DNA from: Weissella muntiaci
GTDB lineage: Bacteria; Bacillota; Bacilli; Lactobacillales; Lactobacillaceae
Direction of reading: 5' to 3'
Assembly: GCF_008107635.1 (NCBI RefSeq)
Contig: NZ_SDGZ01000009.1
Location: 1-58,950 of the forward strand
DNA length: 58,950 nt
A program made the translations under genes and the position numbers. This document shows, one piece after another, positions 10,201-18,390 of this stretch (positions within the stretch are counted from its first letter, which is position 1; each line of letters starts with the position of its first letter). The notes below the pieces were generated by a model. It was given only the letters and a program-made list of their open reading frames with translations. It had not been told where the DNA came from and did no database searches.

Positions 10201-10973
10201 TACCAGTGAGTCAAAGTAAGATTGATGATTGGCAGACAATTTTGAACTTTGAGTATCCGTATGAAACTGCAACCAGGGCGACTAATTATCAATCCGTTTC
10301 GGAATTGAAACGACTGTTTGAAGATCCTGATATTGTCGATGGTCAGCGAGGGCTTGATCGCCGACTGGTGGGGGATGATCTAGCCGGTTTACGATTTACT
10401 GCAACTGAATTGCCTGAGCCAGAGTTCTTGCAAGTTGACGATGGGAAAGTCGCTCCTGCAGCGGTTGGAACCGCGACACATCTCATTATGCAACGGATTG
10501 ATCTGGCGCAAACTGGTGATTTAAAGACTATTATCGATCAGGTTGCATCGACCTTAGTTGATAATGGAATGATTGAGCCAGCTGTAGCAGAACATGTGAA
10601 CCTGACTCAAATTGAGTACTTCTTTACTGAATCATCATTGGGTAAGGTGATGCGGCAACAAGCTGATACGCTTCAAAGGGAAGTGCCTTTTTCATTATTG
10701 TTTGAGGCAGATCGATTATATCGGGAGATTAATGGTTCAGAACGTGTGTTGGTTCACGGAATTATGGATGGCTATTTTGAAGTTGGTGATGAAACATGGT
10801 TATTTGATTATAAGACCGACTTTATTATGCCAAATGAAAGTGCGGCAGACGTATTGAGCAAGAGGTACGGCGGCCAATTGCGGGTTTATAACCAAGCATT
10901 AATTGCAATGGGAAAGACAAATGTGCGAAGTTTCATCTATTCGTTTGCGAAAAACGAAGTCATCGAGTTATAG
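7212..10973 (+). CDS. rexA: ATP-dependent helicase/nuclease subunit RexA (AddA type)
   Basis: UvrD-like superfamily 1 helicase with a C-terminal nuclease, 1253 residues. Visible motifs: Walker A SAGSGKT (25-31), DEYQDTN (from Asp407), HHSKGLEFPVV (from His805), and the nuclease motif with Asp1186 in IMDGY and Asp1199-Tyr-Lys1201. It partners with RexB just upstream, overlapping by one base, and both nuclease centres are intact. GAGAGGAG precedes the start. It ends in an intrinsic terminator. Confidence 0.96.
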   Translation: MAMKFTASQTAAIETKDKNILVSASAGSGKTRVLVERVTQQLLAGADIDRFLIVTFTEAAAAEMKDRLEGALLAQLANSTGKQQQHLRRQLRLLKVANISTLHAFALRLIEQYHYAINLDPQFRLADDAESTLLKLEVYQMTLNQAYEDDANGVFKDFVSQFATSGQDDQPLQDAVFKMFNFAMARPDTDEWLAALTEKYDFTGDFSQSTFYKEALQPQVIEKLDSLILRNEVLQNEASIDSEDPGIMNRFDNLVGDGKVFEYVREQISHANSWDQLVKAVREQVFDGWGKRDGKGKNLKKDTDPEVKNAWAEVKEQRDDILKEFEAMKVAYFLLDSAGLVFTLSGASNVLRQLIDFVQVFRKNFLTEKLRRKVLDFNDLEHFALEIVQRQEIADDLRQQYVQIMVDEYQDTNQLQEAILQSFVQSDNVFQVGDIKQSIYKFRQADPALFRQKLSAYPALQNSEVITLQENFRSRPNVTNFINYLFEQLMSEDLGDVNYQGAHELVAGADYYPDELEKHAELLVYLNEQSDEDESEIVDGTSANGYTATTGQITMMGHKIKDLMASQMLIYDRELQVKRPLKFSDITILVPARGQNLDVLAIFRELEIPIMISAAENYFQTMEISIMLSLLQVIDNPLQDISLVAVLRSPIYNLGENALAFIRAQKVDGNFFEALKATVASDQVLLATDSMALEEIEKVIKTVKQFFADLERFRMLAVQNQIVTLIWDIYTQTGWLDYVGGLPAGEQRQANLHALYERAAAYQRTSFVGLYQFINYVQQIQAQDKDLGAADANVVSDAVQLMTIHHSKGLEFPVVFMLNTSRRMISNQDTTGAIALDGEAGAGIDYIDVEHNLKLPTPQRENVREAIRRGAFAEQLRVLYVALTRAEQHIYLVGTYKSAETMWKKWSQAKFGSQRMLPDWVRLKGSSYLDLAGMALLRHPDVSQKLADLVDIDLTEFTVQPPKVAFDFDINFATEQQLNDWQDSSTTEKITEEQVALPVSQSKIDDWQTILNFEYPYETATRATNYQSVSELKRLFEDPDIVDGQRGLDRRLVGDDLAGLRFTATELPEPEFLQVDDGKVAPAAVGTATHLIMQRIDLAQTGDLKTIIDQVASTLVDNGMIEPAVAEHVNLTQIEYFFTESSLGKVMRQQADTLQREVPFSLLFEADRLYREINGSERVLVHGIMDGYFEVGDETWLFDYKTDFIMPNESAADVLSKRYGGQLRVYNQALIAMGKTNVRSFIYSFAKNEVIEL

Positions 10974-10988
10974 AGAAATATGCATATC

Positions 10989-11022
10989 AAAGGACTGAGC
11001 TAAGCGCTGAGTCCTTTTTTTA
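10989..11022 (+). terminator. terminator of rexBA
   Basis: AAAGGACT pairs with AGTCCTTT, with an inner AGC/GCT pairing after one mismatch, followed by a T run. Confidence 0.8.
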
Positions 11023-11025
11023 GGC

Positions 11026-11054
11026 TTGTTTTTGTTTGTGAAATGATTTACAAT
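11026..11054 (+). promoter_or_regulatory. adhP promoter
   Basis: TTGTTT, a 17-nt spacer and TACAAT, about 45 nt before the ATG. Confidence 0.65.
11036..11053. promoter_or_regulatory. Rex-type redox operator
   Basis: TTGTGAAATGATTTACAA is an 18-bp palindrome with one departure from the Rex consensus TTGTGAA-N4-TTCACAA. It covers the spacer and most of the -10 box of adhP, where a bound NADH-sensing Rex repressor would block RNA polymerase. Rex control of alcohol dehydrogenase genes is established in Gram-positive bacteria. This repressor is unrelated to the rexAB nuclease genes next door. Confidence 0.65.
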
Positions 11055-11097
11055 ATATCTATTGAAAAAAATAGCAATTAAAATTGAGGAGATCAAC

Positions 11098-12144
11098 ATG
11101 AAAGCAGCTGTAGTACGTGATAGTTTAGATGGATATGTAGATTTGATTGATAACTGGGAGCCACGTGCCTTAGGGTTTGGTGAGGCACTAGTTGACGTTG
11201 AATACAGTGGTTTGTGCCACACAGACTTGCACGTTGCAGCTGGTGACTTTGGTGACCCTTCTGCGCTGAACAAGCGTCCTTTCCGTCGTGTAATTGGTCA
11301 CGAGGGTGTTGGAATTGTTACCAAGTTGGGTGAAGGATCTTCTGATTTCTTGAAGGTTGGTGACCGCGTGTCAATCGCTTGGTTCTATGATGCTTGTGGA
11401 AATTGTGAGTATTGCAACACCGGTAATGAAACTTTCTGCCGTAAGGTTCGAAATGCCGGTTACTCAGTTGATGGTGCCATGGCACAACAAGTAGTCGTTA
11501 ACGCAAAGTACGCTGTTAAGGTACCTGCTGGGTTGGACCCAATGGAAGCCTCATCAATTACTTGTGCTGGTGTAACCATGTACAAGTCATTGAAGGTTGG
11601 TGAAACTAAGCCTGGGCAATGGGTATCAGTTGTCGGAGCTGGTGGACTAGGAAACTTAGCTGTGCAATATGCCCACAATGTTTTCGGCGCCCACGTGGTT
11701 GCTGTTGATGGTAATCCTGATAAGTTGGCAGCCGCACAAGCATCTGGAGCAGAATTATTGGTTAACCGTAAGACAGAAGATGTTGCTGCGGTTATTCAAG
11801 AAAAGGTTGGCGGAGTGCATAATGCGCAAGTTACAGCCGTTAATACAGCTGCCTTTGACCAATCAATTTCATCATTACGTCCAATGGGTAAGTTAGTTGC
11901 GGTGGCTTTGCCATCAGGTGACATGGGCTTGAACGTTGTTAAGACTGTTTTGGATGGAATCGAAGTCAAGGGTTCATTGGTTGGAACACGTGAAGACCTA
12001 AAGGAAGCCTTCCAATTCGGTGCCGAAGGTAAGGTTAAGCCAATCGTTACCCGTGCGGATATCAACGATATTAATGATGTAATTACTGATATGAAGAATA
12101 ACAAGATTACTGGCCGGATGGTCTTTGATTTCACACACATGTAA
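11098..12144 (+). CDS. adhP: zinc-dependent alcohol dehydrogenase AdhP
   Basis: Medium-chain dehydrogenase of 348 residues, reducing acetaldehyde to ethanol with NADH. Catalytic zinc ligands are in GLCHTDLH and IGHEGVG; the structural zinc loop has four cysteines in [16 protein letters not shown]; the nucleotide-binding GAGGLG motif is near residue 170. The ATG at 11098 is chosen because GAGGAG lies 7 nt upstream; an upstream in-frame ATG has no ribosome site. Codon use is strongly biased (GTT, GGT, AAG), a sign of high expression. Monocistronic, with its own promoter, Rex-like operator and terminator, it fits the NADH-recycling arm of heterolactic fermentation. Confidence 0.93.
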   Translation: MKAAVVRDSLDGYVDLIDNWEPRALGFGEALVDVEYSGLCHTDLHVAAGDFGDPSALNKRPFRRVIGHEGVGIVTKLGEGSSDFLKVGDRVSIAWFYDACGNCEYCNTGNETFCRKVRNAGYSVDGAMAQQVVVNAKYAVKVPAGLDPMEASSITCAGVTMYKSLKVGETKPGQWVSVVGAGGLGNLAVQYAHNVFGAHVVAVDGNPDKLAAAQASGAELLVNRKTEDVAAVIQEKVGGVHNAQVTAVNTAAFDQSISSLRPMGKLVAVALPSGDMGLNVVKTVLDGIEVKGSLVGTREDLKEAFQFGAEGKVKPIVTRADINDINDVITDMKNNKITGRMVFDFTHM

Positions 12145-12152
12145 TAAAGGAA

Positions 12153-12179
12153 GCGATCAGAATAACTGATCGCTTTTTT
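12153..12179 (+). terminator. terminator of adhP
   Basis: GCGATCAG-AATAA-CTGATCGC followed by six T. Confidence 0.9.
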
Positions 12180-12191
12180 GTTTGGACATAG

Positions 12192-12223
12192 AAAAAGGGA
12201 TGATCGGATAAGACCATCCCTTT
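12192..12223 (-). terminator. terminator of the MFS gene
   Basis: GGGATG pairs with CATCCC, with an extra partial stem inside; the T run lies on the minus strand. Confidence 0.75.
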
Positions 12224-12228
12224 GATTT

Positions 12229-13422
12229 CTAACTAAGTTTTTTTGACTGGTTTGCTAAGAGCCAAGAAATCCCGATGAAGACTAAGATAATCACGAAGAT
12301 CGAGGCGAACAGCAAGTCGTATGAGCCATGATCAATCATTAAGCCACCATAGACTGGCCCAATGGCTCGGCCAAGTGAAATAAACATTGTAATTAATCCT
12401 TGTGCTTGACCACGCGCATCAGGGCTACTGATACGATCAATCCATGCTGGGACTTGTGGTGATACAAACATTTCACCCAAAGTCAAAATGATAAAGGCAC
12501 AGATGAAATCAAAATAACTCCGAGCAAAGATCAAATAAATGAAGGATAGACTGAACAAGAAACTACCACCTAGAACAGAAGTCTTGAACGGAATTTTAAC
12601 GATTACGCGATCTAGGGCGATACCACCAACAATGATGATCAAGCCATTTAGTGTCCAGAGTGAAGAATATTGTTCCGTGGACATCCCTAGAGAAACCATA
12701 TGTGTAGCAACGACCGTTTCCCAAAGTACATAGGCCATATAAATCGCAAAGGTTAGCCCAAGTAATGAGAAGACCAGGCGGGGCCATTTGACAGAGGGAC
12801 GTTTTGTTTTACTAGATCGATCGGCACGTTGTTGAAGGCCGGCAACGTTGAAGTAACGTATCGCCATAAAAAGGAAAACTAAATACATCACACTGGCAAT
12901 ACCAAAGACCAAAGCAATTCCATGGTTGAAAATAAAGCCGACGCCGGCAGTTCCGACAACTACACCGACATTGAGAAAGAGATACTGCATGTTGAAGACC
13001 TTACGTGAGTCAACCGATTTAATGCTGGCCGCAAAGGCATTCAATAGCGCATAAATGATTCCGTCGGTAAGTCCCAGCACGGCCAGTAAAACTGCGAAGC
13101 TTGGCCAACCGTGAAAGAAGGTTAGGGCAATTAAGTCGAGCAAGGAAATCGCAACGGCGATCACCATTGCTTTATAAGGGTTCCAGCGGTCGAAGAACCG
13201 TCCGCCTAGCCATGATCCGAACATCATTAACAATGACATAATCATTAGGACAAGCCCGGCAGTGGTCATGCTTTCGCCGAGGTTATCATGCATGTATAAG
13301 GTCGTAATCGGCCATAGCAGGGAAGCTCCCGTACTTTGGAAGAGCGTGGCGATGTATAAAATGGGTGCTTTGATTTCTGTCTGGATCTTGGGCGATCTTT
13401 CAGCTTCTGGTGATTGAGTCAT
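12229..13422 (-). CDS. MFS transporter, probable multidrug efflux type
   Basis: Major facilitator superfamily protein, 397 residues, with about twelve hydrophobic segments and an MFS motif A-like loop (GSWLGGRFFDRWNPYK) between segments 2 and 3. A short charged N-terminus precedes the first segment, and the central loop (about 197-210) is basic. The overall form resembles the drug-efflux branch, but the substrate cannot be read from the sequence. GGAGG lies 5 nt before the ATG. It is divergent from glpK and shares the 101-bp gap with it. Confidence 0.85.
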   Translation of the reverse strand: MTQSPEAERSPKIQTEIKAPILYIATLFQSTGASLLWPITTLYMHDNLGESMTTAGLVLMIMSLLMMFGSWLGGRFFDRWNPYKAMVIAVAISLLDLIALTFFHGWPSFAVLLAVLGLTDGIIYALLNAFAASIKSVDSRKVFNMQYLFLNVGVVVGTAGVGFIFNHGIALVFGIASVMYLVFLFMAIRYFNVAGLQQRADRSSKTKRPSVKWPRLVFSLLGLTFAIYMAYVLWETVVATHMVSLGMSTEQYSSLWTLNGLIIIVGGIALDRVIVKIPFKTSVLGGSFLFSLSFIYLIFARSYFDFICAFIILTLGEMFVSPQVPAWIDRISSPDARGQAQGLITMFISLGRAIGPVYGGLMIDHGSYDLLFASIFVIILVFIGISWLLANQSKKLS

Positions 13423-13479
13423 GATTCCTCCGATGTTTCGTAAAGATTATAAATTTGAGTGTAGCATAGTTCTGGTTCT

Positions 13480-13488
13480 TGTTATACT
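13480..13488 (+). promoter_or_regulatory. extended -10 promoter of glpK
   Basis: TGTTATACT is an extended -10 element about 35 nt before the start. No good -35 box is present. Confidence 0.45.
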
Positions 13489-13523
13489 TAGACAGAATAA
13501 TGTTTTTAGGAAGGTAAGCGATT

Positions 13524-15041
13524 ATGGCAATTAAGAAACCTGAGTACATTTTGGCGATTGACCAAGGCACAACGGGAACGCGAGCAGTAGTTTTTAATCA
13601 TAATGCACGGCGTGTAACGACGCAGACTGCACCGTTGACACCAATTATTCCTCAGACTGGGTGGTTGGAACAGCGGCCACTTGATATTTGGCGATCAGTT
13701 CAAACGGCGATCGCAGATGCTTTAATTCAAGCCGGCGTCCGGAGTGATGAAATCAAGGCGATCGGAATTGCTAACCAGCGTGAGACGACGATCATTTGGA
13801 ATAAAAAGACCGGGCGTCCGATCTATAATGCAATTGTGTGGTCGTCAATTCAGTCGCAAGATATTGCTGAAGAATTGGCTAAGCAAGAATATTCGGAATT
13901 AATTCGCGAAAAGACTGGCTTACCACTATCAACATACTTTTCGGCCACTAAGATTCGTTGGATCTTAGACCATGTGGAAGGCGCACAGGAGTTGGCTGAT
14001 GCAGGGGAGCTATTATTTGGAACGGTCGATACTTGGTTGATTTGGAACCTTACAGATGGTGAGGTCCATGCAACTGATGTATCAAATGCATCACGGACAA
14101 TGTTATTTAATATCCACAGCCTAGAGTGGGATGATGAACTCTTAACCATTTTCAATATTCCAAAGAGCATGTTGCCAGCTGTGAAGTCGAGTGGTCAAAT
14201 TATTGGAAACACGAATCCAATGCGCTTCTTTGGTGGTAGCGTACCGATTGCCGGTGTGATTGGTGATCAAAATGCATCATTGGTGGGCCAATTGGCAATT
14301 AAGTCTGGTATGATCAAAAACACATATGGTGCGGGCGCCTTTATGATGCTTAATACGGGGCACCACCCAGTTAAGTCGGAGCAAAACCTAGTGACGACCA
14401 TCGCTTATCAGATTGGTGACCAACCAGTTTATGCTTTGGAGGGTTCAGTCTTTGCCGCTGGAACAGCTCTGCAATGGCTTCACGACGAGTTAGACATTGT
14501 CGACACTCAGTTGGACGCTTGGGAAGCAGCGGAGGCATCCAAGAACGATGATGAAGTTTACGTTGTTCCTGCTTTCAACGGGTTGGGGGCACCTTATTGG
14601 GATCCAAATGCCCGTGGAGCGGTCTTTGGGATGACACGTGGAACCAACCGTAATGATTTTATCAAGGCAACCTTGCAGTCAGTTGCTTATCAAACCGCCG
14701 ACATTTTGACAATTATGGCCGATGAATATGATGGTAATATCCATACGATTATGGCTGATGGATCAGTTTCGCGAAATCCGTATCTGATGCAATTCCAAGC
14801 TGATGTGACGGGCGTGACCATTAAACGCGCAACTGATGAAGATACCACACCTTTGGGAGTCGCCTTTTTAGCTGGTTTGGCAGTTGGCTATTGGGCATCA
14901 TTGGACAATCTGCAACACCTAATTGACGATGGTCGTAAGTTCTATCCAGCGATGCCAATTCAGCATCGTGACGTGTTAGTTCAAGGTTGGCAACGGGCGA
15001 TTAGTGCAACCCGATACTTTGGTAATAATGAATCGAATTGA
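13524..15041 (+). CDS. glpK: glycerol kinase, divergent
   Basis: FGGY-family kinase of 505 residues, converting glycerol to glycerol 3-phosphate. Glycerol-binding residues are kept: Arg86-Glu87 in NQRETT, Tyr138 in YFSATK, Asp248 in GDQNAS. Two usually conserved places differ. The loop that in Firmicutes carries the His phosphorylated by HPr (YHF[YF]G) reads MRFFG, with Arg234 at that place. The segment normally IVWQxRxT reads IVWSSIQS. If both hold in alignment, PTS activation is lost. No glpO or glpF is adjacent. GGAAGG precedes the ATG. It could have a shifted substrate, but the overall match to GlpK is strong. Confidence 0.9.
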   Translation: MAIKKPEYILAIDQGTTGTRAVVFNHNARRVTTQTAPLTPIIPQTGWLEQRPLDIWRSVQTAIADALIQAGVRSDEIKAIGIANQRETTIIWNKKTGRPIYNAIVWSSIQSQDIAEELAKQEYSELIREKTGLPLSTYFSATKIRWILDHVEGAQELADAGELLFGTVDTWLIWNLTDGEVHATDVSNASRTMLFNIHSLEWDDELLTIFNIPKSMLPAVKSSGQIIGNTNPMRFFGGSVPIAGVIGDQNASLVGQLAIKSGMIKNTYGAGAFMMLNTGHHPVKSEQNLVTTIAYQIGDQPVYALEGSVFAAGTALQWLHDELDIVDTQLDAWEAAEASKNDDEVYVVPAFNGLGAPYWDPNARGAVFGMTRGTNRNDFIKATLQSVAYQTADILTIMADEYDGNIHTIMADGSVSRNPYLMQFQADVTGVTIKRATDEDTTPLGVAFLAGLAVGYWASLDNLQHLIDDGRKFYPAMPIQHRDVLVQGWQRAISATRYFGNNESN

Positions 15042-15085
15042 TGAAAAACTTTTACATCAATCTAGCATCTTACTGAAAAAAGTTT

Positions 15086-15119
15086 TATAATATAAATGTG
15101 AAACGGTAGCGTTTTCATA
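15086..15119 (+). promoter_or_regulatory. zwf promoter region with cre-like inverted repeat
   Basis: TATAAT at 15086-15091 with no clear -35 box. Just downstream, TGAAACG and CGTTTTCA form an inverted repeat at 15099-15117. Its right half matches a catabolite-responsive element; its left half is off consensus. A CcpA site is possible, not certain. Confidence 0.35.
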
Positions 15120-15178
15120 AAGCGCCCGATTAATCAAAAATGCTTTAATTTTGCATAAATGCACAGAGGAGAATCAAC

Positions 15179-16642
15179 ATGCCCGCAGAAATTACTACAT
15201 TGTTAACATTCTTTGGAGGAACTGGTGATCTGGCCAAGCGTAAGCTATATCCTTCAACCTATAATCTTTTTAAAAAGGGATTTTTGCAAGAGCATTTCGC
15301 AGTAATTGGAACTTCACGTGCTGACCTAAGTGAAGTTGAGTTCCGTCAAATGGTACGCGATTCAATTGCTGGCTTTGTTGATGATGAAGCAAATGCGGAA
15401 GCCTTTATTTCACATTTCACTTATATTCAACAAGATATCACTGACCAAGACTCATACAAGGCAATGAAAGAGTTGAATGACCAGCTAGATGCTAAGTATG
15501 ATTTAAAGGGAAACCGAATCTACTATATGTCAGTGGCTCCCCGCTTCTTTGGAACGGTCGCAAAGTTCTTGAAGTCTGAGGGCTTGATCACAGAGAACGG
15601 TGAGTTTAACCGTTTGATGATTGAGAAGCCATTTGGTTCATCTTTTGGTACAGCTGAAGAGTTGCAAAATGAACTTTCAGAAGCCTTTGACGAAGCTCAG
15701 ATTTTCCGAATTGATCATTACCTTGGTAAGGAAATGGTACAAAACATTGCGGCAGTTCGTTTTGGAAACCCATTGTTTGATGCCGCTTGGAACAAGGACT
15801 ATATCGAAAATGTGCAAGTGACTTTGTCTGAGGTTTTGGGCGTTGAAGAACGTGCAGGCTACTATGATACTGCTGGTGCCTTGCGCGATATGATCCAGAA
15901 TCACACTATGCAGATTATTGGTTGGCTCGCAATGGAAAAGCCAACAAGCTTTACCGATACTGATATTCGAGCAGCTAAAAATGCTGCCTTCAATTCGCTG
16001 AAGATCTATAATGCTGCCGAAGTAGCAGAAAACTTTGTACGTGGTCAATATGGCGAAAGTGCTGACGGTTCACAAAAGAAGTATCTTGATGAGCTTGATG
16101 TACCAGCTGATTCACAAAACAATACCTATGTCGCAGGTAAGTTGCAATTTGATATGCCACGTTGGAATGGTGTCCCATTCTATATTCGTTCCGGAAAGCG
16201 TTTAGCAGCTAAGCAAACACGTGTGGATGTGGTCTTCAAGAAGGGCCTAAACATCTTCGGTGGCGATGTTGAATTGGCAAATCCGGTTTTGTCAATTTTG
16301 ATTGATCCAAAGGGTGGAATTGAATTCAAAATCAACGCTAAGGATGTTACATCAGAATTCTTGACTCGTGTAATCAACTTGGACTGGACTGTCTCAGCTG
16401 AAGACAAGCAACTAACACCTGAGCCTTATGAGCGGATGATCCATGATGCAATGAATGGAAATGGTTCAAACTTTGCTGATTGGAATGGTGTCGCAATTGC
16501 TTGGAAGTTCGTTGATGCGATTCAAGAAGCTTGGGATGCCCAACATCAGGACTTCCCTAACTATGTTTCTGGTTCAATGGGACCAGTTGCAGCAGATGAG
16601 CTTTTGGCGCGTGATGGCAATGAATGGATTTTTAAAGGTTAA
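15179..16642 (+). CDS. zwf: glucose-6-phosphate 1-dehydrogenase
   Basis: Oxidises glucose 6-phosphate to 6-phosphogluconolactone, the entry to the phosphoketolase pathway of heterofermentative lactic acid bacteria. 487 residues, equal in size to the well-studied Leuconostoc enzyme. The coenzyme motif FFGGTGDLAKRK is at the N-terminus and the active-site motif RIDHYLGKE begins at Arg177 (catalytic Asp-His pair included). AGAGGAG precedes the ATG. Codon bias suggests high expression. Single gene with its own promoter and a strong terminator. Confidence 0.96.
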   Translation: MPAEITTLLTFFGGTGDLAKRKLYPSTYNLFKKGFLQEHFAVIGTSRADLSEVEFRQMVRDSIAGFVDDEANAEAFISHFTYIQQDITDQDSYKAMKELNDQLDAKYDLKGNRIYYMSVAPRFFGTVAKFLKSEGLITENGEFNRLMIEKPFGSSFGTAEELQNELSEAFDEAQIFRIDHYLGKEMVQNIAAVRFGNPLFDAAWNKDYIENVQVTLSEVLGVEERAGYYDTAGALRDMIQNHTMQIIGWLAMEKPTSFTDTDIRAAKNAAFNSLKIYNAAEVAENFVRGQYGESADGSQKKYLDELDVPADSQNNTYVAGKLQFDMPRWNGVPFYIRSGKRLAAKQTRVDVVFKKGLNIFGGDVELANPVLSILIDPKGGIEFKINAKDVTSEFLTRVINLDWTVSAEDKQLTPEPYERMIHDAMNGNGSNFADWNGVAIAWKFVDAIQEAWDAQHQDFPNYVSGSMGPVAADELLARDGNEWIFKG

Positions 16643-16654
16643 TTAGTATTAAAT

Positions 16655-16700
16655 AAAAAAGCGTACGACTTTATTGAAAGGTAAAGTCGTACGCTTTTTT
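16655..16700. terminator. bidirectional terminator between zwf and the VanX-like gene
   Basis: A long stem (AAAGCGTACGACTTTA with its complement) around an 8-nt loop, with A and T runs on either side, serves both convergent genes. Confidence 0.9.
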
Positions 16701-16707
16701 GTGGAGG

Positions 16708-17433
16708 TTACTCTACTCGCCATGGAAAGCTTGGTTTGGTTGCACCATAGACTGCCTCGGTTTGCATAGTTTGATCTGCCCAATTCTGGTTGCCATAGTC
16801 AAAGTGCCACCACTCTTCAATATAGTTACTAAAGCCGGCATTGATCATCGAATGATACAATAGGCGGCGGTTGTCACGGGCGTTTTGGCTGGTTACTTGT
16901 GCAGGACTTTCAAGGTAATCAGTTCTAGCGGTTTCACCTGTATCATCAAAGGGTGAGCCCATATCCAATAAGTGTCCGCTTGGGTCGGCGATTGATAAGT
17001 CGATTGAGCCACCGGTATTATGCGGTGAGGGCATCTTAGAGTTGGTCGAGGGGCGGGCTACGATGCGTAGCGTTGCATCATCTAGTTGCTGCGAGCTCCA
17101 TGATGGATGAGTTAGTTGGATTTGTGACTTGAAAGTATCAAATAATGTTTGTTGCGTTTGGATTGATCGCCAGGCATCGAAAACAACGAATTTATATCCA
17201 GTTGGTAGGCTTTGCGCAGCTTGATTCAAACGGGTAAGAACATTCTGGCGAGCGAAAAGGTCAGGTAAAGCACCTGGCAATTGTTGGATAAAATATTGGG
17301 GGCTAACGATAATTTTTTCGGGTGCATAACTGAGGGACACTAGCGGTTCTTGATTTTCAATAATCGGGTTAGCGAAGATTCGTTGACGATCCCAAGGATT
17401 AGTTGAAGTTGGAATGGCGGGGAATGTCTCCAT
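16708..17433 (-). CDS. D-alanyl-D-alanine dipeptidase (VanX/DdpX family)
   Basis: M15D zinc dipeptidase, 241 residues. The zinc ligands and catalytic base are in place: His138 and Asp145 in SPHNTGGSID, Glu207 and His210 in EEWWHF; Arg89 in DAWRS matches the family arginine. The enzyme hydrolyses free D-Ala-D-Ala. No signal peptide, so probably cytosolic. It follows the alpha/beta hydrolase gene by 27 nt on the same strand, and murF lies upstream behind a terminator. In a bacterium that builds D-Ala-D-Lac ends it would remove stray D-Ala-D-Ala; otherwise it may recycle peptides. GGAGAAAG supports the start. Confidence 0.85.
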   Translation of the reverse strand: METFPAIPTSTNPWDRQRIFANPIIENQEPLVSLSYAPEKIIVSPQYFIQQLPGALPDLFARQNVLTRLNQAAQSLPTGYKFVVFDAWRSIQTQQTLFDTFKSQIQLTHPSWSSQQLDDATLRIVARPSTNSKMPSPHNTGGSIDLSIADPSGHLLDMGSPFDDTGETARTDYLESPAQVTSQNARDNRRLLYHSMINAGFSNYIEEWWHFDYGNQNWADQTMQTEAVYGATKPSFPWRVE

Positions 17434-17460
17434 GATACTTTCTCCATTTCTGAGCGGCCT

Positions 17461-18258
17461 TTATGCAAGGTTAGTAAGGAATTCCAGTAGTAGCCGGTTA
17501 AATTTGTCGACATTTTCCAAGTGTGGAATATGACCAACATTAGGGATGACATAAGCGCGTGAGTTAGCGTTATTTTGTAACATGCGCGCCGCCTGCGCGT
17601 GTTCAGCTGGATAAAGGGGCGAACGCTCTCCGGCGATGAAGAGGTGGGGGACTTGTTCTTGTTTAAGCGTCGCGCGCCAATCTTGAACAACCGTGTCCAG
17701 GAGGAGTGTTCGACCGACCTTGAAGTTGAAGGGGAAACTGGTGGGTTGCATGGCGCGCTTCATGGTTTCTGATAATGGTTGAACCATCAGTCGCAGTTGT
17801 GGCAGGCGACCCATGAAGACGGGGATGTCGGTATAATTTAGGCCACTTTTGCCGCCGAGCCAGTCATCGTGTTGCATAATCGTTGGGTTTTGATCCTCAG
17901 TGACGATTGCGCGGAGTCGTTGATCGGTAAAAAGGGTTTCGTAGGTCATTACGACAACCGCACCCATAGAGTGGCCTATCAGAATAACATATTCGAGTTC
18001 AAGGTAGTCTAGTAATTCGTGGAGATCCATTGCTAGTCGGGCGGCGGTAAGTCCGTATTCAACCTGGCTGCTTGCACCATGTGCTCGGTGATCATAGGTG
18101 ATTACCCGGAAGCCAGCAGCTAAAAGGGGCTCGACTTGATAAAGCCAAGTCACCTCGCTAGATGAGTAGCCTGTTGCGAGAACAATGGGCGGATTCAGTT
18201 TGCCACCCACATCGTGGTAATTAATTGATACGTGATCACTAGTTGTAAATTTTGCCAT
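17461..18258 (-). CDS. alpha/beta hydrolase
   Basis: Alpha/beta-hydrolase fold enzyme of 265 residues. The nucleophile is Ser97 in GHSMG, the oxyanion region is ATGYSSS near residue 28, and a C-terminal His lies in GHIPHLE near residue 245. No signal peptide. The substrate is unknown; esterase or peptidase-like activity is equally possible. It is first in a two-gene minus-strand unit with the VanX-like gene. The ribosome site is weak (AGGG). Confidence 0.85.
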   Translation of the reverse strand: MAKFTTSDHVSINYHDVGGKLNPPIVLATGYSSSEVTWLYQVEPLLAAGFRVITYDHRAHGASSQVEYGLTAARLAMDLHELLDYLELEYVILIGHSMGAVVVMTYETLFTDQRLRAIVTEDQNPTIMQHDDWLGGKSGLNYTDIPVFMGRLPQLRLMVQPLSETMKRAMQPTSFPFNFKVGRTLLLDTVVQDWRATLKQEQVPHLFIAGERSPLYPAEHAQAARMLQNNANSRAYVIPNVGHIPHLENVDKFNRLLLEFLTNLA

Positions 18259-18351
18259 CTCATTACCCTACTTTGGTTTTTATGCATTTGTAAAACTATG
18301 CTTTCATTTTAACGCAGATTCTTAGTTTTTACAGATCCAGACATTGGTAAC

Positions 18352-18387
18352 AAAAAACCGTTAACCCCATGTGGGAGTTAACGGTTT
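18352..18387 (-). terminator. terminator of murF
   Basis: An 11-bp stem (AAACCGTTAAC with its complement) with an inner CCC-ACAT-GGG part; the T run is on the minus strand. Confidence 0.9.
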
Positions 18388-18390
18388 AGT

